Shown here: piece after piece, positions 17,576 through 27,557 of the stretch | Layout: each line of letters begins with the position of its first letter | Numbering within the stretch: position 1 is the first letter of the stretch | Assembly: GCF_900182925.1 (NCBI RefSeq) | Contig: NZ_LT900024.1 | Span: 2,790,001 to 2,854,000 of the forward strand | Direction of reading: 5' to 3' | Source of the DNA: Psychrobacter sp. LV10R520-6 | GTDB taxonomy: Bacteria > Pseudomonadota > Gammaproteobacteria > Pseudomonadales > Moraxellaceae | DNA length: 64,000 bases | Notes under the pieces: generated by a model | What the model was told of the DNA's origin: nothing | What the model saw: only the letters and a program-made list of their open reading frames with translations | Databases searched by the model: none | Made by a program: the position numbers and the translations under genes

Positions 17576-18130
17576 TTAATCAGCTTGGATGGCATCAATC
17601 GCTATGCCACTACTAGGCTCAGCGAAGTAAGTAGACATCAAGATACAGGCAGAGATATCATCAATCGGATCGCGCTGATTTTTAATCCAACCGTTCTCCC
17701 ATGCCAGCTCGCGCGCTTCTACTGAGGTCAAGCGCTCATCACAAAGTATCACGGTCGCCGGTGAGTGCTGCTCTAATAGGCGATGAGCCAACCTACGTGC
17801 GAACTTATGCGCGCGCTTCGAGAGCATGGAGCTGCTGCCATCCATATTTAGCGGTAGTCCAACGACCACTTGTGCGACGCCCCAAACTTTAATGATGCCA
17901 AGTAAATTATCCCAGTCAGGTTGTCCGTTATTCATCGCTAGAATATCGAATGCGCGCGCGGTCTCGGTAATGGTATTACCTAGTGCCATGCCCATTTTTT
18001 TAACCCCATAATCTAGTGCCAATATGAGGTGAGGCTTAGTGGCGGGCTCAGCAACACTGGTATCATCGATTTTGTCGATTTCTTTGTTGATTTCTTTGTT
18101 GATTTCGAAGTCGGTCTCACTATCTACCAT
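17576..18130 (-). CDS. ruvX: RuvX/YqgF-family nuclease (putative pre-16S rRNA nuclease)
   Basis: A 184-residue RNase H-fold protein. The catalytic acidic residue lies in LALDYGVKKMG (D40), and DERLTSVEA and DDISACILMSTY carry the other conserved acidic positions. VVVGLPLNMDG is also diagnostic. The family is annotated as Holliday-junction resolvase-like, and E. coli YqgF is needed for 16S rRNA 5'-end processing. The first about 30 residues are an extra acidic leader containing a 12-base tandem repeat (INKEINKEIDK). It lies 54 bases downstream of algH; the algH-ruvX pair is conserved in gammaproteobacteria. Confidence 0.93.
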   Translation of the reverse strand: MVDSETDFEINKEINKEIDKIDDTSVAEPATKPHLILALDYGVKKMGMALGNTITETARAFDILAMNNGQPDWDNLLGIIKVWGVAQVVVGLPLNMDGSSSMLSKRAHKFARRLAHRLLEQHSPATVILCDERLTSVEARELAWENGWIKNQRDPIDDISACILMSTYFAEPSSGIAIDAIQAD

Positions 18131-18184
18131 AGTAGGGGGCGTTTCCTATATTGTTTTTATAGTGTATTGAGATTAGCTTAGTTA

Positions 18185-18748
18185 TCAAGCGTGACCGATA
18201 TCACTGCTTAGATAATCAAAATTGACCCCAATCTTATCAGCGGCTAGCTGCCAGCGCTCTTCAAAAGGCGTATCAAATAATAAGGTTAAATCAGCAGGAC
18301 ATACTAGCCAGTCACCGTTATCAAGCTCGCGCTCAAGCTGTTTTTTACCCCAGCTGGCGTGACCTAAGCACAGTTGATAATGACCGACCCCTTGACCCGC
18401 AGCAATACGTTTAAGAATATCTTGACTGGTGGTAATACAGACGTTCTCAGAGATGGCAAATGAGGAAGCCCACTCTGGCTGGCCTGTATGAAGTACAAAA
18501 CCCACTTCAGGGTACACAGGGCCGCCTTCTAACGCTAAATCTTCCATCACCTGTGTATTAGTGACCTCGATATCTAAATCTTCTAGCAGCTTGCCTACCC
18601 GCGATTGCTCTAGCGGACGGTTGACTATCAGACCGAGGGCGCCTTGTTTATCATGGCGACAGATATAGATCAGCGCCTGCTCAAACCTAGGGTCTGACAG
18701 CTCTGGTGCCGCAATTAAAAAATGATGGGTCAAGTTAGCTCTAGGCAT
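18185..18748 (-). CDS. algH: YqgE/AlgH family protein
   Basis: A protein of about 187 residues that matches the YqgE/AlgH family throughout: [19 protein letters not shown] at the start, [56 protein letters not shown] and the final IGHA. The molecular function is unknown; the name comes from a link to alginate regulation in Pseudomonas. I chose the ATG at 18748 because it gives the usual family N-terminus; a GTG at 18781 would add 11 residues with no ribosome-binding site. It is directly upstream of ruvX, probably in one transcript. Confidence 0.88.
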   Translation of the reverse strand: MPRANLTHHFLIAAPELSDPRFEQALIYICRHDKQGALGLIVNRPLEQSRVGKLLEDLDIEVTNTQVMEDLALEGGPVYPEVGFVLHTGQPEWASSFAISENVCITTSQDILKRIAAGQGVGHYQLCLGHASWGKKQLERELDNGDWLVCPADLTLLFDTPFEERWQLAADKIGVNFDYLSSDIGHA

Positions 18749-18929
18749 AGGGGCAAGTACAATATAAAAGAGGTGGGGCACTACTATATGGTGATACTGA
18801 GCAGAAAATCAACTGAAGCCAAAAATCACTGACGTCAGAGGTGGAGCTGGCTGGGAAAATATTAACTGGCAGCAATATTGAACGTTATCAACTCACGAGT
18901 ATTTATAACCAACTTGTTATTCAACGGCT

Positions 18930-20612
18930 TTATTTAACATCAGTTAGCAAGCTTCTCGCATGATCACGAGTTACGTCGCTGATAGTCACACCGCCGGACA
19001 TTCGTGCCAGCTCATCTACTTGGGCGTTATCGGTCAAGATAAGCAGCTCGCTTTGGGTCTGCTCATGATGATGTTTTTGTACTAAAATATGCTGGTGCGC
19101 TTGCGCCGCGACTTGCGCTTGATGAGTAATGGCCAATAACTGCTGAGTCTGCCCCAAGGTGCGCAGTAACTCACCCACCACTTGCGCGGTACCACCACTG
19201 ATACCGACATCAACTTCATCGAACACTAACATAGGTTTGGCGGCATTATTATCCGCATTGGTCGCTTGCAATACTTGCATGACTAATGCCATTCGCGACA
19301 GCTCGCCGCCGGAAGCGATTTTATGTAGCGGCTGCATTGGCATGCCAACATTAGCACTAAATAATAGGTCAATATCGTAGCAGCCTTGAGCATTATAATG
19401 GGCTGAGTCTGATTTCTTGGTAAAGACAAATTCACAGCGTGCATTAGGTAGCGCCAGCGGTTGCAACTGCGCAATCAGCTGCGTACAAATAGTCGGGGCG
19501 GCCTGCGATCGCTCATCATTCAATTGAGTTGCCAGCTGCAGGTATTCTTGCCATGCTTGCTCAATTTGTGCGGCCAAGACATCGCTACTGGGCTCATTTT
19601 CTAGTTGCTCTAATTGCTGTTCCCAAGCCTGCGCCTCGGTGATTAAATCGCTTACTGGCAAATTATGCTTGCGTGACAACCGATGACCTAAGCTTATCAT
19701 GCTATCTAGTGCTTGCAGACGCTCAGGATCAGGCAGTTGTTGCTCAGCATAATCTGAGAGCAGCGCCGTTACCTCGGTAATCTGCTGTTGCGCTAAATGC
19801 AGCTGCTCTGAAGCCTGTTCAAAGGTTTGACTGACACCCATTTGATAATCACACAGCTTGATAGCTTGTCCGAGCAGGGTCATTACATCCGGCTCATCAA
19901 TGTCATTATCCAGTAGATGCAGACCATGACTGGCTTCTTGCATTAAGGCTTCAATATTAGACAGCTCTTCGTGCTCCGCTTCGATCTCAAAATAATCAAC
20001 GCTCAGTAGCGGCGAGATATCAGCAAGTTGGCTTTGCAGTAGCTGAATTCTATCTTGACGTTGAGCCTCGCGGCTAGCAATGTCATCAGCACGGCGTTTT
20101 AGCTGTTGATACTGCTGATAGCTACTTGCCGTTTGTGCCACTAACGACGTTATCTGTGCCATCTCATCAAGCCATTGCACGACAAACTGCGGCTTAAGAA
20201 GTGCTTGCTGGGCGTGCTGGCTATGAATATTAACCAACAATGCGCCCAAGCTCTTAAGTTCAGCCAGACTAACGGGTGTGCCGTTTAGCCATGCCTTTGA
20301 GCGTCCATTGCTACTTAGTTGCCGGCGAATTAATACTTCTGGCTCATCTAATAGTCGATCATGCTCAGCAAACCAATCAGCGACGACACTATTGTCTTGA
20401 ACATCAAACTGGGCATAAATATCAGCGTGAGCGGCACCATGCCTTACCATCGCACTGTCTGCTCGTTCACCGACGCATAAGGATAGCGCATCAAGTAGCA
20501 GCGACTTGCCGGCTCCTGTTTCACCGGTGATGACATTAAAGCCTTCAGCAACGCTCAGCTCATGCTTGGCTATCAACGCAAACTGATATAAAGTTAGTGA
20601 TAACAGCATCAA
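18930..20612 (-). CDS. recN: DNA repair protein RecN
   Basis: A 560-residue SMC-like ATPase that acts in recombinational repair of double-strand breaks. The N-terminal Walker A is GETGAGKS (30-37). A long coiled coil (about 150-370) follows, and the C-terminal half holds the ABC signature SGGELSRMALVMQV and the Walker B region MLVFDEVDVGISGG. AITHQAQVAAQAHQH provides the switch His. Length and layout match the family. It is transcribed alone, about 150 bases upstream of algH. I do not see a convincing LexA box upstream, and Moraxellaceae regulate damage genes differently from E. coli. Confidence 0.95.
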   Translation of the reverse strand: MMLLSLTLYQFALIAKHELSVAEGFNVITGETGAGKSLLLDALSLCVGERADSAMVRHGAAHADIYAQFDVQDNSVVADWFAEHDRLLDEPEVLIRRQLSSNGRSKAWLNGTPVSLAELKSLGALLVNIHSQHAQQALLKPQFVVQWLDEMAQITSLVAQTASSYQQYQQLKRRADDIASREAQRQDRIQLLQSQLADISPLLSVDYFEIEAEHEELSNIEALMQEASHGLHLLDNDIDEPDVMTLLGQAIKLCDYQMGVSQTFEQASEQLHLAQQQITEVTALLSDYAEQQLPDPERLQALDSMISLGHRLSRKHNLPVSDLITEAQAWEQQLEQLENEPSSDVLAAQIEQAWQEYLQLATQLNDERSQAAPTICTQLIAQLQPLALPNARCEFVFTKKSDSAHYNAQGCYDIDLLFSANVGMPMQPLHKIASGGELSRMALVMQVLQATNADNNAAKPMLVFDEVDVGISGGTAQVVGELLRTLGQTQQLLAITHQAQVAAQAHQHILVQKHHHEQTQSELLILTDNAQVDELARMSGGVTISDVTRDHARSLLTDVK

Positions 20613-21312
20613 CGCCTCTCATGGCAGACAATTAACATCGAATAAGATCCTCGGTGAGTCATATCTAAAATAGATGGGTACTTATTAGTAAAAGGTAGGT
20701 ATTATTAAGTAGGTAGCATTGATAAATAGTATGGTGTCAAAATACTCTAAATACAAATTTTAGAGATGACTAAGCACATAAATCTACATAGATAAGCGCC
20801 TATAAAATCAATAAAAATAGTTGTTAATAAACATTGTAATGATAGTTAGACTAACGATAAGCTTTATCAAAAGCAACTGTATTCAAAGCAGAGCACTGAG
20901 CAATTTACTTTAAGGTAATTTTATAATATCGGTGCCCAAGGTATAATTGCAAACACTACCTTGCTTTATAGCGGTCAGGCATGATTAAGATAACCGAAAA
21001 ATACTGACTCCAATCAGTAACAAAAATTTCAGCTGGGTTGTAACAAAATTTGTAGATATAATGTGGTAGCATAATCTCACATAATGATAAAATCTTGCTA
21101 CAATCTCTATATACGTGGCGATACATTATAAGAAGTCAGCGCGTTGTAGGACAGTGTACTTTTAGTAAAGTGAGCAGCTAACTCAGTATTTTAAAGAGTT
21201 TGATTTAAATTCTTTATCTGTATCTGAAACCTTTATGTGGTTTTAGAAACAACCCCCTCAACCAGTCGCTTATTTTTTAGTTTAGCAATAATTATTTGAT
21301 AAGGAAGCCACT
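20613..21312. other. Long intergenic region between recN and ppnP
   Basis: About 700 bases of AT-rich DNA between divergent genes. It must hold both promoters. A TATAAT-like hexamer occurs near 21056-21061. I find no open frame with coding character, no tRNA, and no match to the repeats seen elsewhere in the window. Confidence 0.5.
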
Positions 21313-21648
21313 ATGACAGCGGCAAAATTTACCAATGTGACGGTCAATTCTCAGGCCACAATATCTTATGATGGGCGTTGTTCAAGCCACACCATCATGT
21401 TTGAGGACGGTCGCCATAAAACATTAGGCGTCATACTACCGTGTGATAATATTGTCGAACATTATCACTTTAGCACCAATACCTCTGAACGTATCGAAAT
21501 CATCAGCGGTGAGTGTGAAGTCAAAATCAATGGTGATGAGGAATTCAGCTACTACCGCGCTGGACAATCATTTGTGGTCGAAGGTAATAGTGGGTTTAAC
21601 TTACGTACTGAAGAAATCGTTCAGTATGTCTGTCACTTAGAAGGCTAA
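21313..21648 (+). CDS. ppnP: Pyrimidine/purine nucleoside phosphorylase PpnP
   Basis: A 111-residue single-domain cupin of the PpnP (former DUF1255) family. It splits a broad set of nucleosides with phosphate into base and ribose-1-phosphate. The conserved parts are SHTIMFEDGRHKTLGVILP, YHFSTNTSERIEIISGECEVKI and YYRAGQSFVVEGNSGFNLR, close to the E. coli enzyme and of the same size (94 residues there, here with a slightly longer start). AAGGA lies 7 bases before the ATG. It is a single-gene unit. Confidence 0.93.
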   Translation: MTAAKFTNVTVNSQATISYDGRCSSHTIMFEDGRHKTLGVILPCDNIVEHYHFSTNTSERIEIISGECEVKINGDEEFSYYRAGQSFVVEGNSGFNLRTEEIVQYVCHLEG

Positions 21649-21900
21649 TATTAGTTATCCAGTAAACCATAAAACCATAGCCCAAATATTAGAGCTACAG
21701 CTTGAAATTGTAGCTCAAAACTGTAGACCGCCAACTTAGAAATCGTAGCATTATCAATTGAAAATAAAACAAATAAGATCACTCTGATTTTGTTTGTTTC
21801 TTTTTAATAAGACCGTCTATAATCGCATGTTACCTTCTATTCTATTAGCCTATCTTATTTAGCGATAGCCAACTTTTAATTTTTAATCAGCAGGCCTGTT

Positions 21901-22671
21901 ATGGCAAAACCCAGCTATTTTTATGGCATTCATGCTATCGATGCCTTACTTGAATATCGTCCTCTCGATGCGCTAAGTTTATTTGTACAGCAAGGACGCG
22001 AAACCGACAGTCATGTACAAGCTATTATTGCGCAAGCGCAAGCGAATGGTATCAGTCTTCAACCTACCCAAAAAGACAATCTGACCCAGTTGTGTGGCAG
22101 CCCGCAGCATCAAGGAGTAGTACTCCATGCCCGTCCGCTAAGTTTCGCAGATGATGGCTTGCTGGATACCATTACCGGACGCGATCAGTGTTTACTGCTG
22201 GTACTCGATCAGATTACCGATGCGCATAACTTTGGTGCTTGTCTACGCACGGCAGTAGCAATGGGTGTCGATGCCGTTATTTGCCCGAAGCATCATGCGG
22301 CTAGCCTAACGCCAACGGTTGCTAAGGTATCGGTTGGTGCAGCAGAGATGATGCCTATTATCAGCGTGACCAATCTAGCGCGCACGCTATCGAAGATCAA
22401 AAATGCCGGCGTATTTGTATTCGGTACCGCACTCAATGCCGATGCCAAACCCATACATGTCGCAGATTTGACTGGCAAAACCGCGCTTATTATGGGTTCA
22501 GAAGGTGACGGTATGCGTCGCTTAACCACTGAAAGCTGTGATGAGCTGGTTTATATTCCGATGTCAGGTAACGAGCATGGCAATCTACAAAGCCTTAACG
22601 TCAGTGTCGCTACCGGTATGGCGCTTTATGAGATCAATCGGCAGCGTACTTTAGCTGCTGGGCAAGGGTAA
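21901..22671 (+). CDS. rlmB: 23S rRNA (guanosine-2251-2'-O)-methyltransferase RlmB
   Basis: A 256-residue SPOUT-class methyltransferase. The N-terminal substrate-binding domain covers about 1-75 (YFYGIHAIDALLEYRP). The C-terminal knotted SpoU domain covers about 95-250. Its three motifs are visible: DQITDAHNFGACLRTA (motif 1), ALIMGSEGDGMR (motif 2) and IPMSGNEHGNLQSLNVSVA (motif 3). RlmB methylates G2251 in the peptidyl-transferase P loop. The last 38 bases overlap the 3' end of the convergent coaE gene. Confidence 0.95.
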   Translation: MAKPSYFYGIHAIDALLEYRPLDALSLFVQQGRETDSHVQAIIAQAQANGISLQPTQKDNLTQLCGSPQHQGVVLHARPLSFADDGLLDTITGRDQCLLLVLDQITDAHNFGACLRTAVAMGVDAVICPKHHAASLTPTVAKVSVGAAEMMPIISVTNLARTLSKIKNAGVFVFGTALNADAKPIHVADLTGKTALIMGSEGDGMRRLTTESCDELVYIPMSGNEHGNLQSLNVSVATGMALYEINRQRTLAAGQG

Positions 22672-23335
22672 GATAGGTCTGATGCAAAGGCTCTAGTTGC
22701 AAATGTAGGCTAGCCAAATCACCTTCATTGACGACAACGTCATCAGCATGAAGATTGCGTTCTTCGCGATTAAGTTGATTGACCATAATGGCTCTAATCT
22801 TTGCCGCGTTTTGCTCATCACGCAGACTTGCACGCGCAAGCTGCGTGTCCTCGGTCGCATCAATGACTAAGATACGCTGACATAGATTGGCCAATCCTGC
22901 TTCTGATGCCTCAATGAGCAAAGGTGCCGATAGCACTACATAAGCTGATGTGCTGCCCGCTAACTGTATTTTTGCAGCTTCACGTATCGCTGGATGGGTA
23001 ATGGCCTCAAGCTCAATCAGCGCTTCAGGATGGGTAAATACGTGCGCACGTACCAGCGCGCGATCCATTTCTCCTGCAGCATTAATCACCCAATCCCCGA
23101 ATTTTCTCTGGATTTTACGTAAGGTTGCGCTACCTTTAGTAACCACTTCATGGGCGATTACGTCAGCATCGATAATATCAATTCCTTGTTCAGCAAACCA
23201 GTTAGTGGCAGCGGACTTACCACTACCGATACCCCCGGTTAACCCAACTACTAAGGTTTTGTTTTTAGCTTGCTGACGCGTCAGGTTGGTATTAGTAACC
23301 GCGTGATGAGACGTTGAATTAAAGTTTGTTGACAT
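22634..23335 (-). CDS. coaE: Dephospho-CoA kinase CoaE
   Basis: A 233-residue P-loop kinase for the last step of coenzyme A synthesis (ATP + dephospho-CoA). The P-loop is GLTGGIGSGKS (31-41). DADVIAHEVV, ALIELEAITHPAIR and VLSAPLLIEA are family blocks, and VIDATEDTQLAR ends the core. A polar leader of about 27 residues precedes the first strand. It is the last gene of the leftward pilB-pilC-pilD-coaE group; the pilD-coaE pairing is common in gammaproteobacteria. The stop lies inside rlmB (38-base tail-to-tail overlap), so no terminator fits between them. Confidence 0.94.
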   Translation of the reverse strand: MSTNFNSTSHHAVTNTNLTRQQAKNKTLVVGLTGGIGSGKSAATNWFAEQGIDIIDADVIAHEVVTKGSATLRKIQRKFGDWVINAAGEMDRALVRAHVFTHPEALIELEAITHPAIREAAKIQLAGSTSAYVVLSAPLLIEASEAGLANLCQRILVIDATEDTQLARASLRDEQNAAKIRAIMVNQLNREERNLHADDVVVNEGDLASLHLQLEPLHQTYLTLAQQLKYAAD

Positions 23336-23443
23336 ATAAATGACTTATTTGGCTGATAGAATAAAAAATAAAAACAACTAATAAACATAATAGGTAGGAT
23401 CTGGCAATATGACGACAATGGAGGGTTATAACCGCTATTGCCT

Positions 23444-24343
23444 TTAAGCGTACATGCCCAAATACCAGTTGACGATATCTGAGCCATATAGTAACGCGAT
23501 GATTCCAGCGATAGCGATATAAGGACCAAAGGCGAAAGGTTGGCTCTCGCCCTGTTTCTTCATTAAAATAATACCAATGATTGAGCCGAGTAAGGATGAC
23601 AATAGAATAATAAGTGGCAACATTAGTGGCCCAAGCCACGCGCCCATTACCGCTAATAGTTTAAAGTCGCCTTGGCCCATACCGTGTTTTTTGGTGATCA
23701 AATAAAATACTTTGACCACTACCCATAGCGATAAGAACCCTAATAATAGGCCCCAAATTGACTGAGTTGGCGTTACAAACCAGCTTTGGGAGTTGACCGC
23801 TAGGCCCAGTCCTGCTAATGGAAAGGTAAAGCGATCAGGTAGCAGCTGGGTATCAAAATCAATGCCTGTTAAGGCAATGAGCGTCCATACCAATATCAAT
23901 GCTGATAGACCAACTGCATTAACACCAAAATGATAAACAACCACTGCTGTTAATAGCGCGGTGACCAGTTCAACGATAGGATAACGTAGCCCAATAGCTG
24001 CTTTACAGTCAGAGCAGCGTCCGCGTAAAGCTACCCAGCTTACAAGAGGAATGTTTTCATACCACTTGATTTTGTGTGCACAGTGAGGGCAGCGTGAGGC
24101 TGGTAGACTTAAAGTAATGGGAACATCATTAGCGACCATGCGAGTCAATGCTGCTGAATGTTCAGGGTTCATATCCGCTTGTTGAGATAAGAACTGGCCA
24201 CACTCTTGTCGCCAGCCATAGACCATCATTAGTGGAATACGGTGAATCACTACATTTAAAAAACTGCCTACGCAAAGACCTAGTAGCGCAAACACGACTA
24301 AAGCCAAGCTCATATTATCTTGTAATAACGGTATCAATTGCAT
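23444..24343 (-). CDS. pilD: Type IV prepilin peptidase / N-methyltransferase PilD
   Basis: A roughly 299-residue inner-membrane aspartyl protease (A24) that cleaves type IV prepilin leaders and methylates the new N-terminus. The cytoplasmic loop has the paired zinc cysteines CPHCAHKIKWYENIP ... GRCSDC, required for the methyltransferase part. The catalytic aspartates are in GIDFDTQLLPD and GMGQGDFKLLA (GxGD). About eight membrane helices are present. I place the start at the ATG at 24343, which has AAGGA upstream; a TTG six codons earlier is less likely. It lies 25 bases from pilC in one leftward group. Confidence 0.95.
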   Translation of the reverse strand: MQLIPLLQDNMSLALVVFALLGLCVGSFLNVVIHRIPLMMVYGWRQECGQFLSQQADMNPEHSAALTRMVANDVPITLSLPASRCPHCAHKIKWYENIPLVSWVALRGRCSDCKAAIGLRYPIVELVTALLTAVVVYHFGVNAVGLSALILVWTLIALTGIDFDTQLLPDRFTFPLAGLGLAVNSQSWFVTPTQSIWGLLLGFLSLWVVVKVFYLITKKHGMGQGDFKLLAVMGAWLGPLMLPLIILLSSLLGSIIGIILMKKQGESQPFAFGPYIAIAGIIALLYGSDIVNWYLGMYA

Positions 24344-24368
24344 CAAGTCGCTGTCCTTCAATTAGCCA

Positions 24369-25592
24369 TTAGCCTACCACTGAGCCCATCTGGAAGATTG
24401 GCAAGTACATGGCAATCACTAAGCCACCGACCAACACACCTAACACCGCCATAATCATTGGTTCCATTAAGCTGGTTAAGCCATCGACCGCGTTATCGAC
24501 TTCGTTTTCATAATAGACAGCTACCTTCTCCAGCATTTCCTCTAAACTACCGGACTCTTCACCGATACTCACCATCTGAATGGCCATACTCGGAAATACG
24601 TTGGTTGTGCGCATTGAAAACTGCAATTGTTGGCCCGTAGAAACATCGTTTTTTATTTGTTGAGTGGCGTTATAAAACACCACATTGTTGGTTGCCCCAG
24701 CAGTGGATTCTAGAGCATCAATCAGTGGCACACCAGCGGCAAAAGTAGTAGATAGCGTACGAGCAAAACGGGCTATAATGGCTTGATAGGCAATATTACC
24801 AAATATCGGCGCCTTTAAGGTGGCACGGTCTAAAAAATCGCGAAACTTCTTAGATCGTTTTTTAGACTCTGAAAAACCAACAATGGCAGCGCCAATCACA
24901 ATAATCAAAATGAACCACCAAGCTTGCATCCACTCAGACATGCCCACGACCATTTGAGTAAACGCAGGTAGCTCTGCGCCAAAAGACTCAAATAGATCTG
25001 AGAATACTGGTACCACTTTAATCAGCAAGATCATAGTGACAATGACAGCAACCACGATGACCGCAATAGGATATTTCACAGCTTTTTTAATTTTTGCTTT
25101 GAGTAATTCACTTTTTTCTTTGTAAGTCGCCACCCGTTCAAGCATGGTTTCTAGGGCACCTGACTGCTCACCAGAATCGACCAGCGAACAAAATAGATCA
25201 TCAAAGTAGCGTGGATGTTTGCGAAGGGCAGAGGCAAAAGTACCTCCGGCTTCAATATCAGCCTTTATCTGTAAGACCAAATCTTTCATACTGGGATTAT
25301 CAAGTGAGTCAGCGACAATCTCAAAGGATTGGGTCAAGGGGACGCCCGCTTTCATCATAGTTGCCAATTGGCGCGCAAAAATCGCAATATCAATAGGCTT
25401 AATGGCTTTTTTAAAGGTGTATAGTGGCTTGGGCTTTTTCTTGATACCTTTAACAGTGATGCCCTGTTTACGTAAGGTCGCTTTGGCCAGCTCCAAACTA
25501 CGACTGGTGGTCTCACCTTTGACTTTTTGTCCGCGTCGGTTAACCCCATCGTAGACAAAGTCTAACAGCATATCAGTCTTAGCTTTCGCCAT
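24369..25592 (-). CDS. pilC: Type IV pilus inner-membrane platform protein PilC
   Basis: A 407-residue protein with two GspF/T2SF repeats (about 75-195 and 275-400), each a cytoplasmic helical bundle, plus three membrane segments (near 175-195, 222-245 and 375-400). Visible family blocks are FARQLATMMKAGVPL, DSGEQSGALETMLER, ARFARTLSTTFAAGVPLIDALES and IGEESGSLEEMLEKVA. PilC is the platform that couples the PilB and PilT ATPases to pilin assembly. The N-terminal basic part (GVNRRGQKVKGE) is typical. It precedes pilD with a 25-base gap. Confidence 0.96.
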   Translation of the reverse strand: MAKAKTDMLLDFVYDGVNRRGQKVKGETTSRSLELAKATLRKQGITVKGIKKKPKPLYTFKKAIKPIDIAIFARQLATMMKAGVPLTQSFEIVADSLDNPSMKDLVLQIKADIEAGGTFASALRKHPRYFDDLFCSLVDSGEQSGALETMLERVATYKEKSELLKAKIKKAVKYPIAVIVVAVIVTMILLIKVVPVFSDLFESFGAELPAFTQMVVGMSEWMQAWWFILIIVIGAAIVGFSESKKRSKKFRDFLDRATLKAPIFGNIAYQAIIARFARTLSTTFAAGVPLIDALESTAGATNNVVFYNATQQIKNDVSTGQQLQFSMRTTNVFPSMAIQMVSIGEESGSLEEMLEKVAVYYENEVDNAVDGLTSLMEPMIMAVLGVLVGGLVIAMYLPIFQMGSVVG

Positions 25593-25847
25593 GTTTCTAC
25601 CCTCAAATTTTGTCTAAGATGGACTTCTTAAAAAATAGAACAATGCCTGAACTAAGGTATTAAACTTATAGGCCTTATTTTAGCGTAAAAAATCAGTGAT
25701 TAATCAATGATTATAAGTTTTAAGGCTTTTATTTTAAGTACTATTGACTACTAAAAGCTATTTATAGAAGTTTGAACTATAAAAGCCTAAATTTTGAAAG
25801 TATAAAAGTTAGCTGTACTTCGGTTTATAATCACTTTTTTATAGTTA
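25593..25847. other. AT-rich spacer between pilB and pilC
   Basis: A 255-bp gap within an otherwise compact pil group, very AT-rich and without coding potential. It is long enough for a separate pilC promoter or an untranslated control region, but I see no clear hairpin with a T-run. Confidence 0.4.
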
Positions 25848-27557
25848 TTATTCAGAGGTGACCCGCATCATTTCTTGAATACTGGTCACTCCCTGTAATA
25901 CTTTTAAAATGCCAGAGCGGCGCAAATCCCTAAAGCCATTCCTGAGTGCTGCATCTTTAATATCAATGGCATTACCGTCCTCCATGATTATGCGCGAAAT
26001 ATCTGGGCTAACTTTCATGACCTCATAGATACCCACCCGGCCTTTATAACCATCGCGGCATTCGCCACAGCCTACAGGTTCATAGATCGTGTTATCTGGA
26101 TTGTCCAAATCAATGTCAGCAAAACCAATTTCAAGCAAGCTTTGGCGTGGAATATTGACAGCTTTTTTACAGTTCTTACATAAGCGTCGCGCTAGCCTTT
26201 GCGCGATAACTAGGTTCACTGAGGTGGCAATGTTAAATGACGCTACTCCCATGTTACGCAGACGCGTTAAGGTCTCAGGAGCAGAGTTGGTATGCAGGGT
26301 TGAAAGTACCATATGACCAGTTTGTGCCGCTTTAATAGCAATCTCGGCAGTCTCAAGGTCACGAATCTCACCTACCATGACGATATCTGGATCTTGGCGT
26401 AAGAACGATTTAAGAGCATTAGAAAAGGTTAGTCCTACTTTCGGGTTGACGTTAACTTGATTAATACCTTCAAGGTTAATCTCGACCGGATCTTCAGCGG
26501 TCGAAATATTGGTCTCCCCAGTATTAAGAATATTAATGCCAGTATAGAGTGATACCGTCTTACCGGAGCCGGTAGGTCCCGTAATCAGTAACATCCCTTG
26601 CGGTTTATGAAGTGCTTCTAAGAACATCTCTTCTTGATCTGGCTCATAGCCTAGAGCTTCAATACCAAGCATCGCTGATGAGGGGTCTAAAATACGCAAA
26701 ACCAGTTTTTCACCGAATAGGGTTGGTAAAGAGTTTACCCGAAAGTCGATGGCTTTATCTTTAGATATTTTAAGCTTGATACGTCCATCTTGCGGGACAC
26801 GGCGCTCAGAGATGTCCATTTGTGACATGACTTTTAGACGTGCAGCAATTTTACTGGCCAGCTGTACTGGTGGGTTGGCCATTTTCTGCATAACCCCATC
26901 GACTCGAAAGCGTACACGAAAGGTCTTTTCATACGGCTCGAAATGTAGGTCGGAGGCGCCCATGCGGATAGCATCAACCAGCATTTTATTGACAAATTTT
27001 ACTACTGGCGCTTCATCGACACTATCAGAAAGTTTGGTCTCGCCTTCATCATCACTGGTCTCTTCAAAGTCGATGTTTAAGTCGCTATCAGCAAAACTAC
27101 CGAAGTTTTGCATACTATCTTCATAAACGCTATCAATACGTTTTTTAAGTTTATCTTCTTCGACTATCACGATTTCAACAGACAACCGCGAATTAAAGGC
27201 AATAGCATCAATCGCGTCAATACGTGTGGGATCACTCAAGGCGACAAACAATCGCTGTCCACGCTTAAAGATTGGGAGTGCATTAAACTTACGGACGATT
27301 TTTTCATCAACCAAGTCTTTTGGAATCACATCGTTACTGAGTGCATTGAGGTCAAATAGCGAGTCACCGAATGCTTGTGACAGCATTTGTGCCAACTGAT
27401 AAGCCTTGGCCACTTTATTGTCTACCAGATAAGGCACCAGTTCTATTTGCTGCCGCTGCGACTCAGTCTGCGCCGTTTTCATGTGCGCTTCGCTGACAAC
27501 GCCTTCGCTAACCAGTTGCTGCGCTAAACCACCAAACTTGCTAGTTGTGGTAGACAT
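25848..27557 (-). CDS. pilB: Type IV pilus assembly ATPase PilB
   Basis: A 569-residue secretion ATPase that powers pilus extension. The N-terminal MshEN-type domain spans about 10-150. The ATPase core has Walker A GPTGSGKT, the Asp box MVGEIRDLETAEIA and the His box TGHMVLSTLHTNSA. A tetra-cysteine zinc site (CKNCKK ... CGEC) lies near 465-505 and is characteristic of PilB/GspE over PilT. It is the first gene of the pilB-pilC-pilD-coaE group and diverges from tpiA. This supports twitching motility or DNA uptake; pilin genes are not in this window. Confidence 0.96.
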   Translation of the reverse strand: MSTTTSKFGGLAQQLVSEGVVSEAHMKTAQTESQRQQIELVPYLVDNKVAKAYQLAQMLSQAFGDSLFDLNALSNDVIPKDLVDEKIVRKFNALPIFKRGQRLFVALSDPTRIDAIDAIAFNSRLSVEIVIVEEDKLKKRIDSVYEDSMQNFGSFADSDLNIDFEETSDDEGETKLSDSVDEAPVVKFVNKMLVDAIRMGASDLHFEPYEKTFRVRFRVDGVMQKMANPPVQLASKIAARLKVMSQMDISERRVPQDGRIKLKISKDKAIDFRVNSLPTLFGEKLVLRILDPSSAMLGIEALGYEPDQEEMFLEALHKPQGMLLITGPTGSGKTVSLYTGINILNTGETNISTAEDPVEINLEGINQVNVNPKVGLTFSNALKSFLRQDPDIVMVGEIRDLETAEIAIKAAQTGHMVLSTLHTNSAPETLTRLRNMGVASFNIATSVNLVIAQRLARRLCKNCKKAVNIPRQSLLEIGFADIDLDNPDNTIYEPVGCGECRDGYKGRVGIYEVMKVSPDISRIIMEDGNAIDIKDAALRNGFRDLRRSGILKVLQGVTSIQEMMRVTSE

